In this document: one piece after another, positions 32,247 through 40,585 of the stretch
Layout: each line of letters opens with the position of its first letter
Position numbering within the stretch: the first letter of the stretch is position 1
From: Streptomyces graminofaciens
Lineage (GTDB): Bacteria; Actinomycetota; Actinomycetes; Streptomycetales; Streptomycetaceae
DNA: 64,000 nucleotides
NCBI RefSeq assembly: GCF_030294945.1
Contig: NZ_AP018448.1
Coordinates: 3,348,001 to 3,412,000, forward strand
Reading direction: 5' to 3'
Notes under the pieces: generated by a model
What the model saw: only the letters and a program-made list of their open reading frames with translations
What the model was told of the DNA's origin: nothing
The model's database searches: none
Translations under genes and position numbers: made by a program

Positions 32247-33638
32247 CTAGCTGAGGGTGCGCAGTACGTCGATCACGTCGTCCGCGCGGGTGTCGGGGTT
32301 GACGAAGGCCATGCGCAGGACTGTCGCGCCGTTCCACTGGGTGGGCACGCACAGCATGGCACCCGTTTCCGCGGCTCGCGCGGACCACTTCGCGTAGTCC
32401 TGCGCGGTCCAGCCCGGCCGTTCGAAGAGGACGACGGACAGCTCGGGTTCGGTCACCAGGCGGAGGTGGTCGCTGGCGCGTATGGCGTCGGCGACCTGTC
32501 GGCTGGTCGTCAGCGTCTGCTCCACGGCTTGCGTGTACCGGTCGGTGCCGTGGACGGCCAGGCTGAACCAGAAGGGCAGGCCGCGGGCGCGTCGGCTGAG
32601 GTGGAGGGCCAGGTCAGCCGGGTTGTGGACGGCGCGGTCGATGGCGTCGAGGTAGTGCGCCGACTGGCTGTGCGCGGCGCGTGCGGGTGCGGGGTCCCGG
32701 TAGAGCAGTGCGCAGCAGTCGTACGGTGCGAAGAGCCATTTGTGCGGGTCGACGATGAAGCTGTCGGCCCGCTCGATGCCGTTGTAGCGGTGCCGCACAC
32801 TGGCTGCCGCCAGGCCGGCACCACCGTAGGCGCCGTCGACGTGCAGCCATACGCCGTGACGTTCGCAGGCGTCGGCGATGTCGTCGAGGTCGTCGATCAG
32901 GCCGGCGTTGGTGGTGCCGGCGGTCGCCACCACGGCGAAGACTCCAGGGGTGGAGTCGAGGACCTCGTTCACGGCGGCCCCGGTGAGGTGTCCCCGCGCG
33001 TCCACCGGTGCGGTGACGACCTCGACGTCCATGGCCCGTGCCGCGGACTTGATCGAGGAGTGGGCGCTGTCGGCGCACACGACCTTCCAGCCGTCCGCCG
33101 GCCGGGGCCCGGTGGTGGCCGCGGCGGCGCGGGCCGCGACGAGGGCCGAGAGGTTGCCGATCGTGCCGCCGCTGACGAAACAACCCGCCGCGGTGCCGGG
33201 CCAGCCGAGGAGCCGGGTGAGCCACGCGAGCGCCTCGTTCTCGGCGTGGATGGCACCGGCTCCGGACTCCCAGGTTCCGGCGAAGATGTTCGCCGCGCCG
33301 GTGACCGCTTCGAAGGCGAGTGCGGCACGGGTGGGGGCCGCGGGAATGTACGCGAGGTTCATCGGCCCGTTCTGGGCACGGGTGGCGGGTGACAGGACCC
33401 GGTCGAACAGGGTGAGGGCCGCGGCGCCACCGATGCCCTGCGGGCTGACGGCCGTAGCGGCCGCGGCCGCGAGGTCAGCGGCGGGGCGGGCGCCCGTCTT
33501 CGGGTCCGGTTCCTCCTTGAGGCGCCGCCACGCGTAGTGCACGGCGGCTGCCACGACCTCGTCCTCGTCGCCCCACACGTGGAGGTCGGCAGGAGGAACG
33601 CTCTTCACTGGCATGCCATTGCATTGGGCTTTCTGCAT
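32247..33638 (-). CDS. Group II PLP-dependent decarboxylase
   Basis: 463 residues from the ATG at 33638; an ATG at 33614 is another candidate and neither has a clear ribosome binding site. Fold type I, group II decarboxylase features: NIFAGTWESGAGAIHAENEALAW, FVSGGTIGNLSAL, the aspartate in WLHVDGAYGG and the PLP-binding lysine in VDPHKWLFAPYDCCALLYRD. The family covers glutamate, diaminobutyrate, tyrosine and tryptophan decarboxylases; the substrate cannot be read here. It is divergent from an Lrp/AsnC gene 101 bp away, which suggests control by an amino acid. Confidence 0.83.
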   Translation of the reverse strand: MQKAQCNGMPVKSVPPADLHVWGDEDEVVAAAVHYAWRRLKEEPDPKTGARPAADLAAAAATAVSPQGIGGAAALTLFDRVLSPATRAQNGPMNLAYIPAAPTRAALAFEAVTGAANIFAGTWESGAGAIHAENEALAWLTRLLGWPGTAAGCFVSGGTIGNLSALVAARAAAATTGPRPADGWKVVCADSAHSSIKSAARAMDVEVVTAPVDARGHLTGAAVNEVLDSTPGVFAVVATAGTTNAGLIDDLDDIADACERHGVWLHVDGAYGGAGLAAASVRHRYNGIERADSFIVDPHKWLFAPYDCCALLYRDPAPARAAHSQSAHYLDAIDRAVHNPADLALHLSRRARGLPFWFSLAVHGTDRYTQAVEQTLTTSRQVADAIRASDHLRLVTEPELSVVLFERPGWTAQDYAKWSARAAETGAMLCVPTQWNGATVLRMAFVNPDTRADDVIDVLRTLS

Positions 33639-33660
33639 GGCGAGAAGGTAGAAACACCCA

Positions 33661-33703
33661 TTGATATGCGCAATATCGAGAAGAATTAATGAGCAGAATG
33701 CTC
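33661..33703. promoter_or_regulatory. Palindromes between decarboxylase and Lrp genes
   Basis: GAGCA-GAA-TGCTC (33691-33703) is a perfect 5+5 palindrome, and GATATGCGCAATATC (33663-33677) is a near palindrome. Both sit in the AT-richer divergent promoter region and are candidate Lrp-family binding sites. Confidence 0.4.
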
Positions 33704-33739
33704 AATTCCATCCCTGGGGGGCATGTCATACTGAGCATC

Positions 33740-34210
33740 ATGCGAAACGTGGACGCCGTCGACGCCCGAATCCTCCTGGCCCTCGACGCAGACCCACAGG
33801 CCACGACCGTCGCGCTGGCCGACCGACTCGGTCTCGCCCGCAACACCGTGCAGAGCCGACTGAGGAGGCTCGAGGAAAGCGGCCGACTGAGGGAACCCAG
33901 TCGGCGCGTGGACCCTGCCGCCCTCGGTTATCCGCTGCTGGCCCTGATCACTCTCTCTGTCAGTCAGCGGGTGGGGCTGGCCACCCGCGAGGGGATCCTG
34001 CGCATCCCGGAGGTGGTGGAACTGCTCGTGACCACCGGCGAGGCCGACATGCTCGCCCGTGTCGTCGCCCGGGACACGGAGGATCTGCATCGCATCACGA
34101 ACAGCCTGCTGGAGGTGCCCGGTGTCGTCCGGTCCAACACCACCATCGTCCTGCTGGAGGTCCAACCGCTCAGCGTGCGGCCCCTGCTGGAGCGCCACGC
34201 CGGACCCTGA
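33740..34210 (+). CDS. Lrp/AsnC family transcriptional regulator
   Basis: 156 residues from the ATG at 33740, where the family starts (MRNVDAVDARILLALDADPQ). The winged helix-turn-helix is at about 20-50 (TVALADRLGLARNTVQSRLRRLEESGRL), and the C-terminal RAM ligand domain runs through ADMLARVVARDTEDLHRITNSLLEVPGVVRSNTTIVL. Lrp proteins form octamers that respond to amino acids. Divergence from the PLP decarboxylase gene and the palindromes between them suggest that it controls that gene. Confidence 0.87.
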   Translation: MRNVDAVDARILLALDADPQATTVALADRLGLARNTVQSRLRRLEESGRLREPSRRVDPAALGYPLLALITLSVSQRVGLATREGILRIPEVVELLVTTGEADMLARVVARDTEDLHRITNSLLEVPGVVRSNTTIVLLEVQPLSVRPLLERHAGP

Positions 34211-34427
34211 CCTCGCTCCTTGACTCAGCTCGTTCAGCAACCGGTGGCTGCGCGCGGCCCATCGCGGTGTGCACAGTTCGACCTGTTCCCGCAGTCCGTC
34301 GAAGCCAGCGATGCAGTCGGCTCGGTCCAGCCCCGGTGAATGATCTCGTGGAGGTCCGAGTCCGTCGTCCCGGTTCGCGAGGGTCCATGCCGGCGGACCC
34401 GCACCGGTGGGCAGGCGCGGGTCCGCG

Positions 34428-34479
34428 ACGTGTTTCCGCTCTCCGGGCGTCAGACGTGCTTCCGCTCTGCGGGCGTCAG
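34428..34479. repeat. Two tandem copies of a 26-bp repeat
   Basis: ACGTGTTTCCGCTCTCCGGG with GCGTCAG (34428-34453) is followed by a copy (34454-34479) that differs at two bases. The second copy overlaps the stop codon of the SRPBCC gene. The period is about 26 bp; no function is evident. The remaining bases 34211-34427 hold no supportable gene. Confidence 0.75.
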
Positions 34480-34952
34480 AGGGGCGAACCAGGGTTCTCC
34501 GGCCGGATGCGTCCGCGCCAGGAGCCCGTCTCGCCACCACGGTGTTCGATGTACTCCTTGAAGCGGTGCAGATCTCCCTTGACCTGACGGTCGATCATGC
34601 CAAGCGCGTCCGCGCCCTTCTCGGCCATGCCGGAGGGCTCGAGGTCCATCGTGAGCTCCACCCGGGTGTGCGTGTCGTCCAGCCGCTCGAACCTGACCGA
34701 TCCCCGTTGGCGGGTGTCGCCTCCGACGGCCCGCCAGGTGATCCGGTCGTCCGGCAGCTGGTCGACGATCTCCGTGTCGAACTCGCGCCGCACCCCACCG
34801 ATCTTGGTGACCCAGTGGTTGTGGCGGTCGTCGAGCTGCCTCACTTCCTCGACGCCCTCCATGAACTTCGGGAACTCCTCGAACTGCGTCCACTGGTTGT
34901 AGGCCGTGTGGAGGGGAACCTCGACCTCCACCGCATCCTGCACCGTGCTCAT
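34476..34952 (-). CDS. SRPBCC (polyketide cyclase-like) protein beside the gas vesicle cluster
   Basis: 158 residues with one SRPBCC fold: EVEVPLHTAYNQWTQFEEFPKFMEGVEEV, then INDQLPDDRITWRAVGG-type strands and VELTMDLEPSGMAEKG. The pattern Y-QW-QF--F--F is also found in the SRPBCC part of GvpZ three kilobases away (DAYDQWMQFRDFERFAKGV), so the two are likely paralogues. Such proteins bind hydrophobic ligands or act as stress or assembly factors. It is 116 bp downstream of gvpK, in the same direction, and could be transcribed with the gas vesicle genes. Confidence 0.8.
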   Translation of the reverse strand: MSTVQDAVEVEVPLHTAYNQWTQFEEFPKFMEGVEEVRQLDDRHNHWVTKIGGVRREFDTEIVDQLPDDRITWRAVGGDTRQRGSVRFERLDDTHTRVELTMDLEPSGMAEKGADALGMIDRQVKGDLHRFKEYIEHRGGETGSWRGRIRPENPGSPL

Positions 34953-35068
34953 CGCATACTCCCTTACTCAGCGTCGTCCGTTTCGTCCTAGTTGGTCACT
35001 TTCTGTCCGTGTGACACCGAGTACCCGGGTGGAGCCATATGAAGACCATTCCGGCAGTGGAAGCGGCA

Positions 35069-35476
35069 TCAGGGTGGCAGCAGCGTCCCCAGCGGGCCGA
35101 GGTCGAGGTTGAGGTCCTCCATGGTCAGGCCGTAGCGGTCGCACAGTTCGGTCATCCGGTCGTGGAGGATCATCAGGGTCAGGCCGAGTCGTTCCTCCTG
35201 CTCCTCGCTCAGATCGCCCTGGTCGACCCGGTGCAGGGCCTGCCGCTCCATCAGCTGACGCAACAACTCGACAATGGTGAGGACCAGCCTGACGAGGTCC
35301 CGCTCCACCGTGTCGGGATCCGTGTGCAGGCGCCGCGCGGCCCCGAGTCGGCCGGTGGGCGGCGGGGCGACGTCGTCCGGCCCGGCGGGGAGCAGCGAGA
35401 ACGCGCGGGCCGCGGCCTCCGACACCTCGCTCAGCCGGTCGGCGTGCGGCCGGTCAGAGGGGTTGCTCGTCACCAT
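35069..35476 (-). CDS. gvpK: Gas vesicle protein GvpK
   Basis: 135 residues from the ATG at 35476. The GvpK core is clear: TDPDTVERDLVRLVLTIVELLRQLMERQALHRVD, then LGLTLMILHDRMTELCDRYGLTMEDLNLDLGPLG. It is an accessory protein needed in gas vesicle assembly in several organisms. The start overlaps the end of gvpS by 23 bp. It is the last gene of the conserved leftward order O-A-F-G-Y-Z-J-L-S-K. Confidence 0.9.
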   Translation of the reverse strand: MVTSNPSDRPHADRLSEVSEAAARAFSLLPAGPDDVAPPPTGRLGAARRLHTDPDTVERDLVRLVLTIVELLRQLMERQALHRVDQGDLSEEQEERLGLTLMILHDRMTELCDRYGLTMEDLNLDLGPLGTLLPP

Positions 35477-35813
35477 GGTCGACCCCTCTCCCGGAGGCCC
35501 GCCCGGGAAGCTCGGGCGCCGCCAGGCCAGGAAGCACAGGTGCCCACTGCTCGTCCATCTGCTCACGGATGGAAACGATCACCGCGCGCAGCGAGATCCG
35601 CACCAGGTCGATGTCGGAGACCGCCAGGACGAGATCCCCGGTGAGCACGACGCCACCGCTCAGCAGCCGGTCGAGCAGATCGATCAGCGCCACCTGCGGC
35701 TGGGCGACCGGGCGGTCCTCGTAGTCGTCGTAGCCGCCGTGGGCGTCGTAGCCGCCGTGGGCGTGGTAGTCGCTGTAGTCGTCATCGTCGCTGTAGTCGT
35801 CGTACGCCCTCAT
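35454..35813 (-). CDS. gvpS: Gas vesicle protein GvpS (GvpA/J family)
   Basis: 119 residues from the ATG at 35813, overlapping the gvpL stop (ATGA). An Asp/Tyr/Gly/His-rich tail of low complexity (DDYSDDDDYSDYHAHGGYDAHGG) precedes the GvpA-like core QVALIDLLDRLLSGGVVLTGDLVLAVSDIDLVRISLRAVIVSIREQM. The core has the same amphipathic hydrophobic segments as GvpA, but the tail is at the N-terminus. It is thought to be a minor structural or nucleating relative of GvpA. Confidence 0.87.
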   Translation of the reverse strand: MRAYDDYSDDDDYSDYHAHGGYDAHGGYDDYEDRPVAQPQVALIDLLDRLLSGGVVLTGDLVLAVSDIDLVRISLRAVIVSIREQMDEQWAPVLPGLAAPELPGRASGRGVDHGDEQPL

Positions 35814-36619
35814 CGGTGTCCGGGCCCTTCCTGCGTGTCGAGTGACAGGGGCAGGGCGAAGGAGTACGGGGCCCAAGGTCCGGTGACGTCCACACGGACG
35901 CCGGGGAGACCGTCGGCGGCGTGCCGCATCCGACTGCGGAACTCCTCGGCCACGCCGCGCGGAACCAAGTACGCGTCATTGGCGATGTTCTGCCCCGGCA
36001 CCCGGGCCAGGTCCCCCTGCTGGGGCCGGTGCCTGGCCCGCTCCACCGCCAGGCCACGGGCGCCGGCCTCGGTCCGCCGGACGGCCTCCTCGGCGGCCCG
36101 CCACGCGTCCTCACGTGCCTGGCGCTGATATCTGCGCTGCCGCAGGTACGCCTGGCCCGGGGTCCGCTGGTCGGCCGGACGCCCCGCGTCCGCCGCTGGT
36201 TCCTCGGGACGCGCCTCGGCGTAGACCTTCACGCCCCATTCCAGGTGATCGGCGAGCCGGTCCAGCATCGCGGTGAACGCCTCTTCCCGCTCGCTCAGCA
36301 TCTCCTGGACGCGGTTGTCGTCGAGATAGACGGTGGCCAGTCGCAGGGGAAGGACCGTGGTGTGCGCGGCGAGCGTCTCGATGACCAGGTGGTGCGCCCG
36401 TGCGGTCGTCTCCAGCCACCGCAGGTCCTCCAGCAGGCCCTTCAGCGCCCCCTCCGAGAACTCGTCCCGCGGTACCGCGCTGACCGCGGCGGCCACCGCG
36501 CCGGAGTGCACCAGTCCGACGGCGGCGCCCGCCACCCCACGGGCACCGGAGAGCGCGGTCCGCTCCAGCGAGGGGGAGGACCGGACCACGGCGTACGCGT
36601 AGCTCAGCTGTCCGTCCAT
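35810..36619 (-). CDS. gvpL: Gas vesicle protein GvpL (GvpL/GvpF family)
   Basis: 269 residues. It shows the GvpL/F layout: N-terminal SYAYAVVRSSP, GLVHSGAVAAAVSAVPRDEF, then EALKGLLEDLRWLETTARAHHLVIETLAAHTTVLPLRLATVYLDDNRVQEML and the C-terminal VDVTGPWAPYSFA that closes the domain. GvpF and GvpL are chaperone-like proteins that bind GvpA and take part in early assembly. Five base pairs separate it from gvpJ and it overlaps gvpS. Confidence 0.9.
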   Translation of the reverse strand: MDGQLSYAYAVVRSSPSLERTALSGARGVAGAAVGLVHSGAVAAAVSAVPRDEFSEGALKGLLEDLRWLETTARAHHLVIETLAAHTTVLPLRLATVYLDDNRVQEMLSEREEAFTAMLDRLADHLEWGVKVYAEARPEEPAADAGRPADQRTPGQAYLRQRRYQRQAREDAWRAAEEAVRRTEAGARGLAVERARHRPQQGDLARVPGQNIANDAYLVPRGVAEEFRSRMRHAADGLPGVRVDVTGPWAPYSFALPLSLDTQEGPGHR

Positions 36620-36624
36620 GGTCC

Positions 36625-37173
36625 TCAGCTCCGGTGCTCGTCGTCCTCGATTTCCTCGATGTCCTCGATGTCGTCTGCGCTTTCGTCCTCCTCCACCTTG
36701 CGCCGCTTACGGCGTGGCTCCGCGCGGCGCTCCTCGCGGCGCTTCTCCCGAGGCTCCGCGCGAGTGGCCTTCCGCTCGGTCTCACGAGGGCGGCGGCGCT
36801 CGGTCGTCCTACTCGTGGACAGCTCCGCCGGGGCCTGCGCGACGAGGCTGCGGAGCTCCTCCACCTCGGCGCGGAGGCGCTCGTTCTGCGCCCTGAGGGA
36901 GCTGCGGTTCTCGGCACGGGACGACAGGGCGGGGTCGTGCTCCCACCAGTCGATCCCGATCTCCTTGGCCTTGTCGACCGAAGCCACCAGGAGACGCAGC
37001 TTGATCGTGAGGAGTTCGATGTCGAGCAGGTTGATCTTGATGTCGCCGACGATGACGATGCCCTTGTCGAGCACGCGTTCAAGAATGTCGGCGAGATTCG
37101 CGCTGGAGGACTCCTGACCGTACGAGTAGAGGCCCCGGGACGGCGTGGGAACAGGGGAGTCGGACTGGCTCAC
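36625..37173 (-). CDS. gvpJ: Gas vesicle protein GvpJ with charged tail
   Basis: 182 residues from a GTG at 37173 that overlaps the gvpZ stop (GTGA). The GvpA-like core is ANLADILERVLDKGIVIVGDIKINLLDIELLTIKLRLLVASVDKAKEIG. From about residue 95 there is a coiled-coil segment (LRAQNERLRAEVEELRSLV), then an Arg/Glu-rich basic tract and a final acidic tract (EEDESADDIEDIEEIEDDEHR). The charged tail is far longer than in halobacterial or cyanobacterial GvpJ. Confidence 0.88.
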   Translation of the reverse strand: MSQSDSPVPTPSRGLYSYGQESSSANLADILERVLDKGIVIVGDIKINLLDIELLTIKLRLLVASVDKAKEIGIDWWEHDPALSSRAENRSSLRAQNERLRAEVEELRSLVAQAPAELSTSRTTERRRPRETERKATRAEPREKRREERRAEPRRKRRKVEEDESADDIEDIEEIEDDEHRS

Positions 37174-38261
37174 GGTTGGTCTTCCTCTGCGGCGTAGTCC
37201 TCCCCGTCTTCGGCGTCCTCCCCGTCTTCGACGTCCTCTGCGTCCTCTGCGTCCTCGGCGCTTTCTACGTCTTCGGCGTCTTCTACGTCTTCGAGGTCGT
37301 CGACGTCATCTTCGTCGGCCTCGTCCTCCTGGCCCTTCTCGTCCACAGCCTCCTTGTCTACTTCCTCTTCGTCTTCTTCCTCGTCGTTCTCGTCGTTCTC
37401 GTCGTCCTCATCGTCCTCTTCGTCGGACATCTCACCTTCGTGGATCTCACCGCGGCTGCCACCGGTGGCCTCGCCTCTCATCATCACGAACTTGCGGTAG
37501 AGCTTCAGATCGAGACGTGCGCGGCGGCCCTGTGGCCGCACCAGGCCCCCGACCCTCTCGACCATTCCCTTGGGGAGGTACTCGAGGACGAGGAGCACCT
37601 TGGTGAGATTCTCGCCGAGCGGATGAAAGGTGACGACGCCCTTGGTGGTGGCCTTCTCACCTTCGGTCGTCCACGCGATGCGCTCGTCGGGCACCTGTTC
37701 CGTGATGGTGGTCTCGTCCTCCTGCTCGACATCGACCACACCCTTGGCGAAGCGCTCGAAGTCCCGGAACTGCATCCACTGGTCGTACGCGTCGCTCACC
37801 GGGGCGCCCACGTCGATGTCCTCGATGACGGTGAGCCCCCGACCGACACCGCCCTCAGGTTGCCTTCCGTGCTTCTTCTCGGTGACGTCCTTCGCCATCC
37901 CCGTGACGTCCTTGGCCTTCTCGGTGACGCCCTTCGCCGTGTCCACCACCGCGTCCTTGGTGTGGGACGCCGTCGAGCTCAGCACCTCTCCCGACGGCAT
38001 ACGTTCGAGGAGCTTCTTGCCGCCCCTGCCCACGGCAGTGACCAGCCCGAGAGGGCTGATGTCCGCCTCGCTCAGCCGACGTGCTCCCTCACCCAGGCCG
38101 TGGCCCACCCCCTGCAGCATCAGCTCCAGCCGGGCCTCGACGTAGTGCTCGAGTTCTTCCTTGAGCCGGACCGCGCCGGGGTTCTGCCGCGCCTGCTCGC
38201 GGGCCTTGGTGAGAGTCCCGGCGCCCGCCGAACCGCCTTTCGCCGCCGTTCCCTCAGCCAT
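37170..38261 (-). CDS. gvpZ: GvpZ: SRPBCC-domain gas vesicle cluster protein with acidic tail
   Basis: 363 residues from the ATG at 38261 (GAGGAGGCAGGGCG upstream), overlapping the end of gvpY by 8 bp. Residues 1-150 are helical and charged, with repeats of the KDVTGMAKDVTEK type; an SRPBCC domain spans about 150-275 (GAPVSDAYDQWMQFRDFERF, LVLEYLPKGMVERVGG, LDLKLYRKFV). The last 80 residues are almost entirely Asp and Glu (DDEDDENDENDEEEDEEEV and DAEDAEDVEDGEDAEDGED). The position matches gvpZ of the Streptomyces cluster. Its function is unknown. Confidence 0.82.
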   Translation of the reverse strand: MAEGTAAKGGSAGAGTLTKAREQARQNPGAVRLKEELEHYVEARLELMLQGVGHGLGEGARRLSEADISPLGLVTAVGRGGKKLLERMPSGEVLSSTASHTKDAVVDTAKGVTEKAKDVTGMAKDVTEKKHGRQPEGGVGRGLTVIEDIDVGAPVSDAYDQWMQFRDFERFAKGVVDVEQEDETTITEQVPDERIAWTTEGEKATTKGVVTFHPLGENLTKVLLVLEYLPKGMVERVGGLVRPQGRRARLDLKLYRKFVMMRGEATGGSRGEIHEGEMSDEEDDEDDENDENDEEEDEEEVDKEAVDEKGQEDEADEDDVDDLEDVEDAEDVESAEDAEDAEDVEDGEDAEDGEDYAAEEDQP

Positions 38262-38973
38262 CGCCCTGCCTCCTCGACCCTGCCGTGGCTCCGCTCTTCG
38301 AGCGGCTCGCCGCAGCGGTCTTCTTCCTCGGGCGGGACGGGCTCTTCTGGTCCGAGCCACGGTGTTCTGCCTTCGCGCGCCCCTCACCCCCGCGCGCCGA
38401 GGTGCGTCGAGCGGGACTCCGCCGCTTCCCGCTCCGCCCCTCGCCCCCTTGAGCCTCTTCCTCGTCGCCCTCTTGCGCCTCTTGCTCGTCGTCTTCTCGA
38501 TCCTCCTCCTCGCCCCTGGCCTCCTCGTCTTCGTCCGTCTCTTCGTCCTCAGCCTCTTCGTCCCGGGCCTCCGGCTCCTCCGGCTCCTCCGGCTCCTGCT
38601 CGGCGGTCTCCTCGGCCCGGCCCTCGTCGTCCTCCGCGTCCTCGTCGTGCTCCGCTTCCGACCGGTCCTTGCCGCTCTCCCCGTGTGCCTTCTCCTGCAG
38701 GCCCGCGGTGCGGTCGTGGATCACCTCGGCCAGGCTGTCGGCCTTGGCCGTGAGTACGGAGATCGCCGCCGCCTTGCTCGCGTCCGTCAGCTCGGTGCGC
38801 ACCTGCTGGGTGACTCCGCTGAAGAACGGAGTGTCGAGCAACTTGCCGAGCTGCCCGGGTCGTGCCTTCGCTCCGGCCAGCAGCGCGCCGAGGCTGAGGG
38901 CAACCTTGGCCTTCTTCGTCCGCCCCAGCACGTAGCCGCCCAGGACAGCCGCGCCTATCGTGGCGTTTTTCAT
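38254..38973 (-). CDS. gvpY: GvpY: charged low-complexity gas vesicle cluster protein
   Basis: 239 residues. A short N-terminal domain (MKNATIGAAVLGGYVLGRTK and KVALSLGALLAGAKARPGQLG) with a glycine-rich hydrophobic segment is followed by a helix DASKAAAISVLTAKADSLAEVIHDR. Residues about 100-180 are a long acidic Glu/Asp tract. Residues 180-239 are a basic Ser/Arg/Lys tract (RRSPARRTSARGG, SRSKSGATAGSRR). The position matches gvpY. No enzymatic motif is present; it looks like an intrinsically disordered scaffold. Confidence 0.8.
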   Translation of the reverse strand: MKNATIGAAVLGGYVLGRTKKAKVALSLGALLAGAKARPGQLGKLLDTPFFSGVTQQVRTELTDASKAAAISVLTAKADSLAEVIHDRTAGLQEKAHGESGKDRSEAEHDEDAEDDEGRAEETAEQEPEEPEEPEARDEEAEDEETDEDEEARGEEEDREDDEQEAQEGDEEEAQGGEGRSGKRRSPARRTSARGGEGRAKAEHRGSDQKSPSRPRKKTAAASRSKSGATAGSRRQGDG

Positions 38974-39025
38974 GATCCAGTCTTCTTTCCCCGACGGCCG
39001 TGCCCACGCGTCGCCATTGACCGGG

Positions 39026-39277
39026 CTACGCGCCCTGCTGGAGCCGGTGGGCGCTGATTTCCTCCAGACGGCGCAGCAGCTCCTCCTCTCTCTGCGCGAA
39101 CTCCTCCTCGTCGACGCGCCCCTCGGTTCGCGCCCGCTCCAGGTTCACAAGCGCTTCCTGAACGGGAGCGGGGTCGTAGTACTCGTCCTCGGCGGCACGC
39201 ACCACCGTTTCCAACACCCAGCCGATGCCCTTCACCGGGGCGAACGGCAGAGTCAGGATGCTTCCGACCAGTCCCAC
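39026..39277 (-). CDS. gvpG: Gas vesicle protein GvpG
   Basis: 83 residues. I choose the GTG at 39277 because GAGGAGG stands 4 nt before it; a start at 39307 would add ten residues. GvpG features: GSILTLPFAPVKGIGWVLETVVRAAEDEYYDPAPVQEAL, then a helical EEEFAQREEELLRRLEEI. A small assembly protein of the GvpF/G/L set. It lies between gvpF and gvpY. Confidence 0.88.
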   Translation of the reverse strand: MGLVGSILTLPFAPVKGIGWVLETVVRAAEDEYYDPAPVQEALVNLERARTEGRVDEEEFAQREEELLRRLEEISAHRLQQGA

Positions 39278-39374
39278 ACCGCCTCCTCGTGCTGTTCGGA
39301 CGGTCAACGGCCGTCAGCGACCGTACGAGTCATTCGGGTTATTCGGATTACTCAGGTCATACGCGCCATGCGAT

Positions 39375-40088
39375 TCACACGAAGCTGTACGGCGGCAGCG
39401 GGCCCCGAAGCCGGAGCTCGACGCCCTCGCCCAGGCTCTCGGCCAGCTCACCACCGACGTCGGCGAACTCCTCGGTCCGCTCGTCCTCCACCAGGAAGGA
39501 CGCGCTCAAGAAGTACTGCTGGGACGGCGGGGCCACCTTCTCGGCCAGTACGAGCGGCCGCAGCGCGGCGAGGACCTCCCCGGCAAGTGCTCCCTGCCGG
39601 TTCTGCACCTCCTGGGCCACGAGTTCGCCGAGCGCCACCCTGTCCTCGTACGTTCCGCCGCCGCCCCGTGTGGCCTCGTTCAGCTCACGGACCCGCTCGG
39701 ACTCTTCGAGGAGAGCACGCAGGAGCATGTTCTCGTCCTGCAGACCCTTGACGTTGAACTCCGCACGCCCCGTGAGTTCGTCGAGGCGCTGGGAGAAGGT
39801 TTCCGCCCGCTCCTCCAGAAGGGCGCGCACGGCGGCCTCGTCCTCGGCGACGAACCCGAAGCTCAGCGGCAGGATGGTGCCGTCGGCCCACAGGTGTTCC
39901 TGGACCTCGTGGTGCGCCTCCAGATCGCGGCGGCGGACCGCGAGATCCTCCGGGGTCCGGCTGACGACGGCGCTCAGTTCGCCGCCCTGGACCGTGGTCA
40001 GTTCCGTGGGCGCTTCTCCGACGCCCTGGAGGCCTTCGAGGTCCAGCGGATGCGCCGCCTTGCTGATCGCGTATACGTACACGGACAT
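39375..40088 (-). CDS. gvpF: Gas vesicle protein GvpF
   Basis: 237 residues from the ATG at 40088 (GAGGAG upstream). The GvpL/F pattern is present: SVYVYAISKAAHPLDLEGLQGVG, VQGGELSAVVSRTPEDLAVRRRDLEAHHEVQEHLWADGTILPLSFGFVA, and C-terminal LRLRGPLPPYSFV. Together with GvpL it forms the accessory pair that handles GvpA. It lies 7 bp downstream of gvpA, likely coupled. Confidence 0.9.
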   Translation of the reverse strand: MSVYVYAISKAAHPLDLEGLQGVGEAPTELTTVQGGELSAVVSRTPEDLAVRRRDLEAHHEVQEHLWADGTILPLSFGFVAEDEAAVRALLEERAETFSQRLDELTGRAEFNVKGLQDENMLLRALLEESERVRELNEATRGGGGTYEDRVALGELVAQEVQNRQGALAGEVLAALRPLVLAEKVAPPSQQYFLSASFLVEDERTEEFADVGGELAESLGEGVELRLRGPLPPYSFV

Positions 40089-40095
40089 CGGGTCG

Positions 40096-40554
40096 CTACT
40101 CCTCACGGTCCTTGGAGGAACGGCGGCTGGAGCCGTGCTCGGAACGCTCTCGCTGCCTCTCGCGCCTCGGTTCGCGCTCGCCCTCGTCCTCGTGCCCCTT
40201 CTGGAGCGACTCGGTGACCGCCTTGACCGCGCCCGTCAGCGCACCTTTGCTCTTGCCCCGAGCTCCCGCCTCGGTGGTGTTCTCGACGATGTCCGTCAGT
40301 TGCGCGGGGGCCTTGCGTCCCGTTTCCAGATCCAGCCGGTTGCACGCCTCGGCGAAACGCAGATACGTGTCGACGCTGGCCACCACCACACGGGCGTCGA
40401 CCTTCAGGATCTCGATGCCCACCAGTGAGACCCGCGCGAACACGTCGATGACCAGGCCTCGGTCGAGTACGAGTTCCAGAACGTCATAGAGGCTTCCCGA
40501 GCCACCGGCGGGGGCGCCGACGGTGCCGCCCGCCCCCTGTGGCACCACAGTCAC
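40096..40554 (-). CDS. gvpA: Gas vesicle structural protein GvpA, with basic C-terminal tail
   Basis: 152 residues, GTG start at 40554. The GvpA core (about 20-72) is [56 protein letters not shown], which matches the shell protein of all gas vesicles. A further 80 residues follow, ending in [21 protein letters not shown] basic and serine-rich sequence. Classical GvpA is about 70 residues and forms the rib; the tail is a feature of the Streptomyces protein. gvpO precedes it by 31 bp. Confidence 0.9.
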   Translation of the reverse strand: MTVVPQGAGGTVGAPAGGSGSLYDVLELVLDRGLVIDVFARVSLVGIEILKVDARVVVASVDTYLRFAEACNRLDLETGRKAPAQLTDIVENTTEAGARGKSKGALTGAVKAVTESLQKGHEDEGEREPRRERQRERSEHGSSRRSSKDREE

Positions 40555-40585
40555 GATCTCTTCCCTTCAACGAAGGGGGCCGCTC

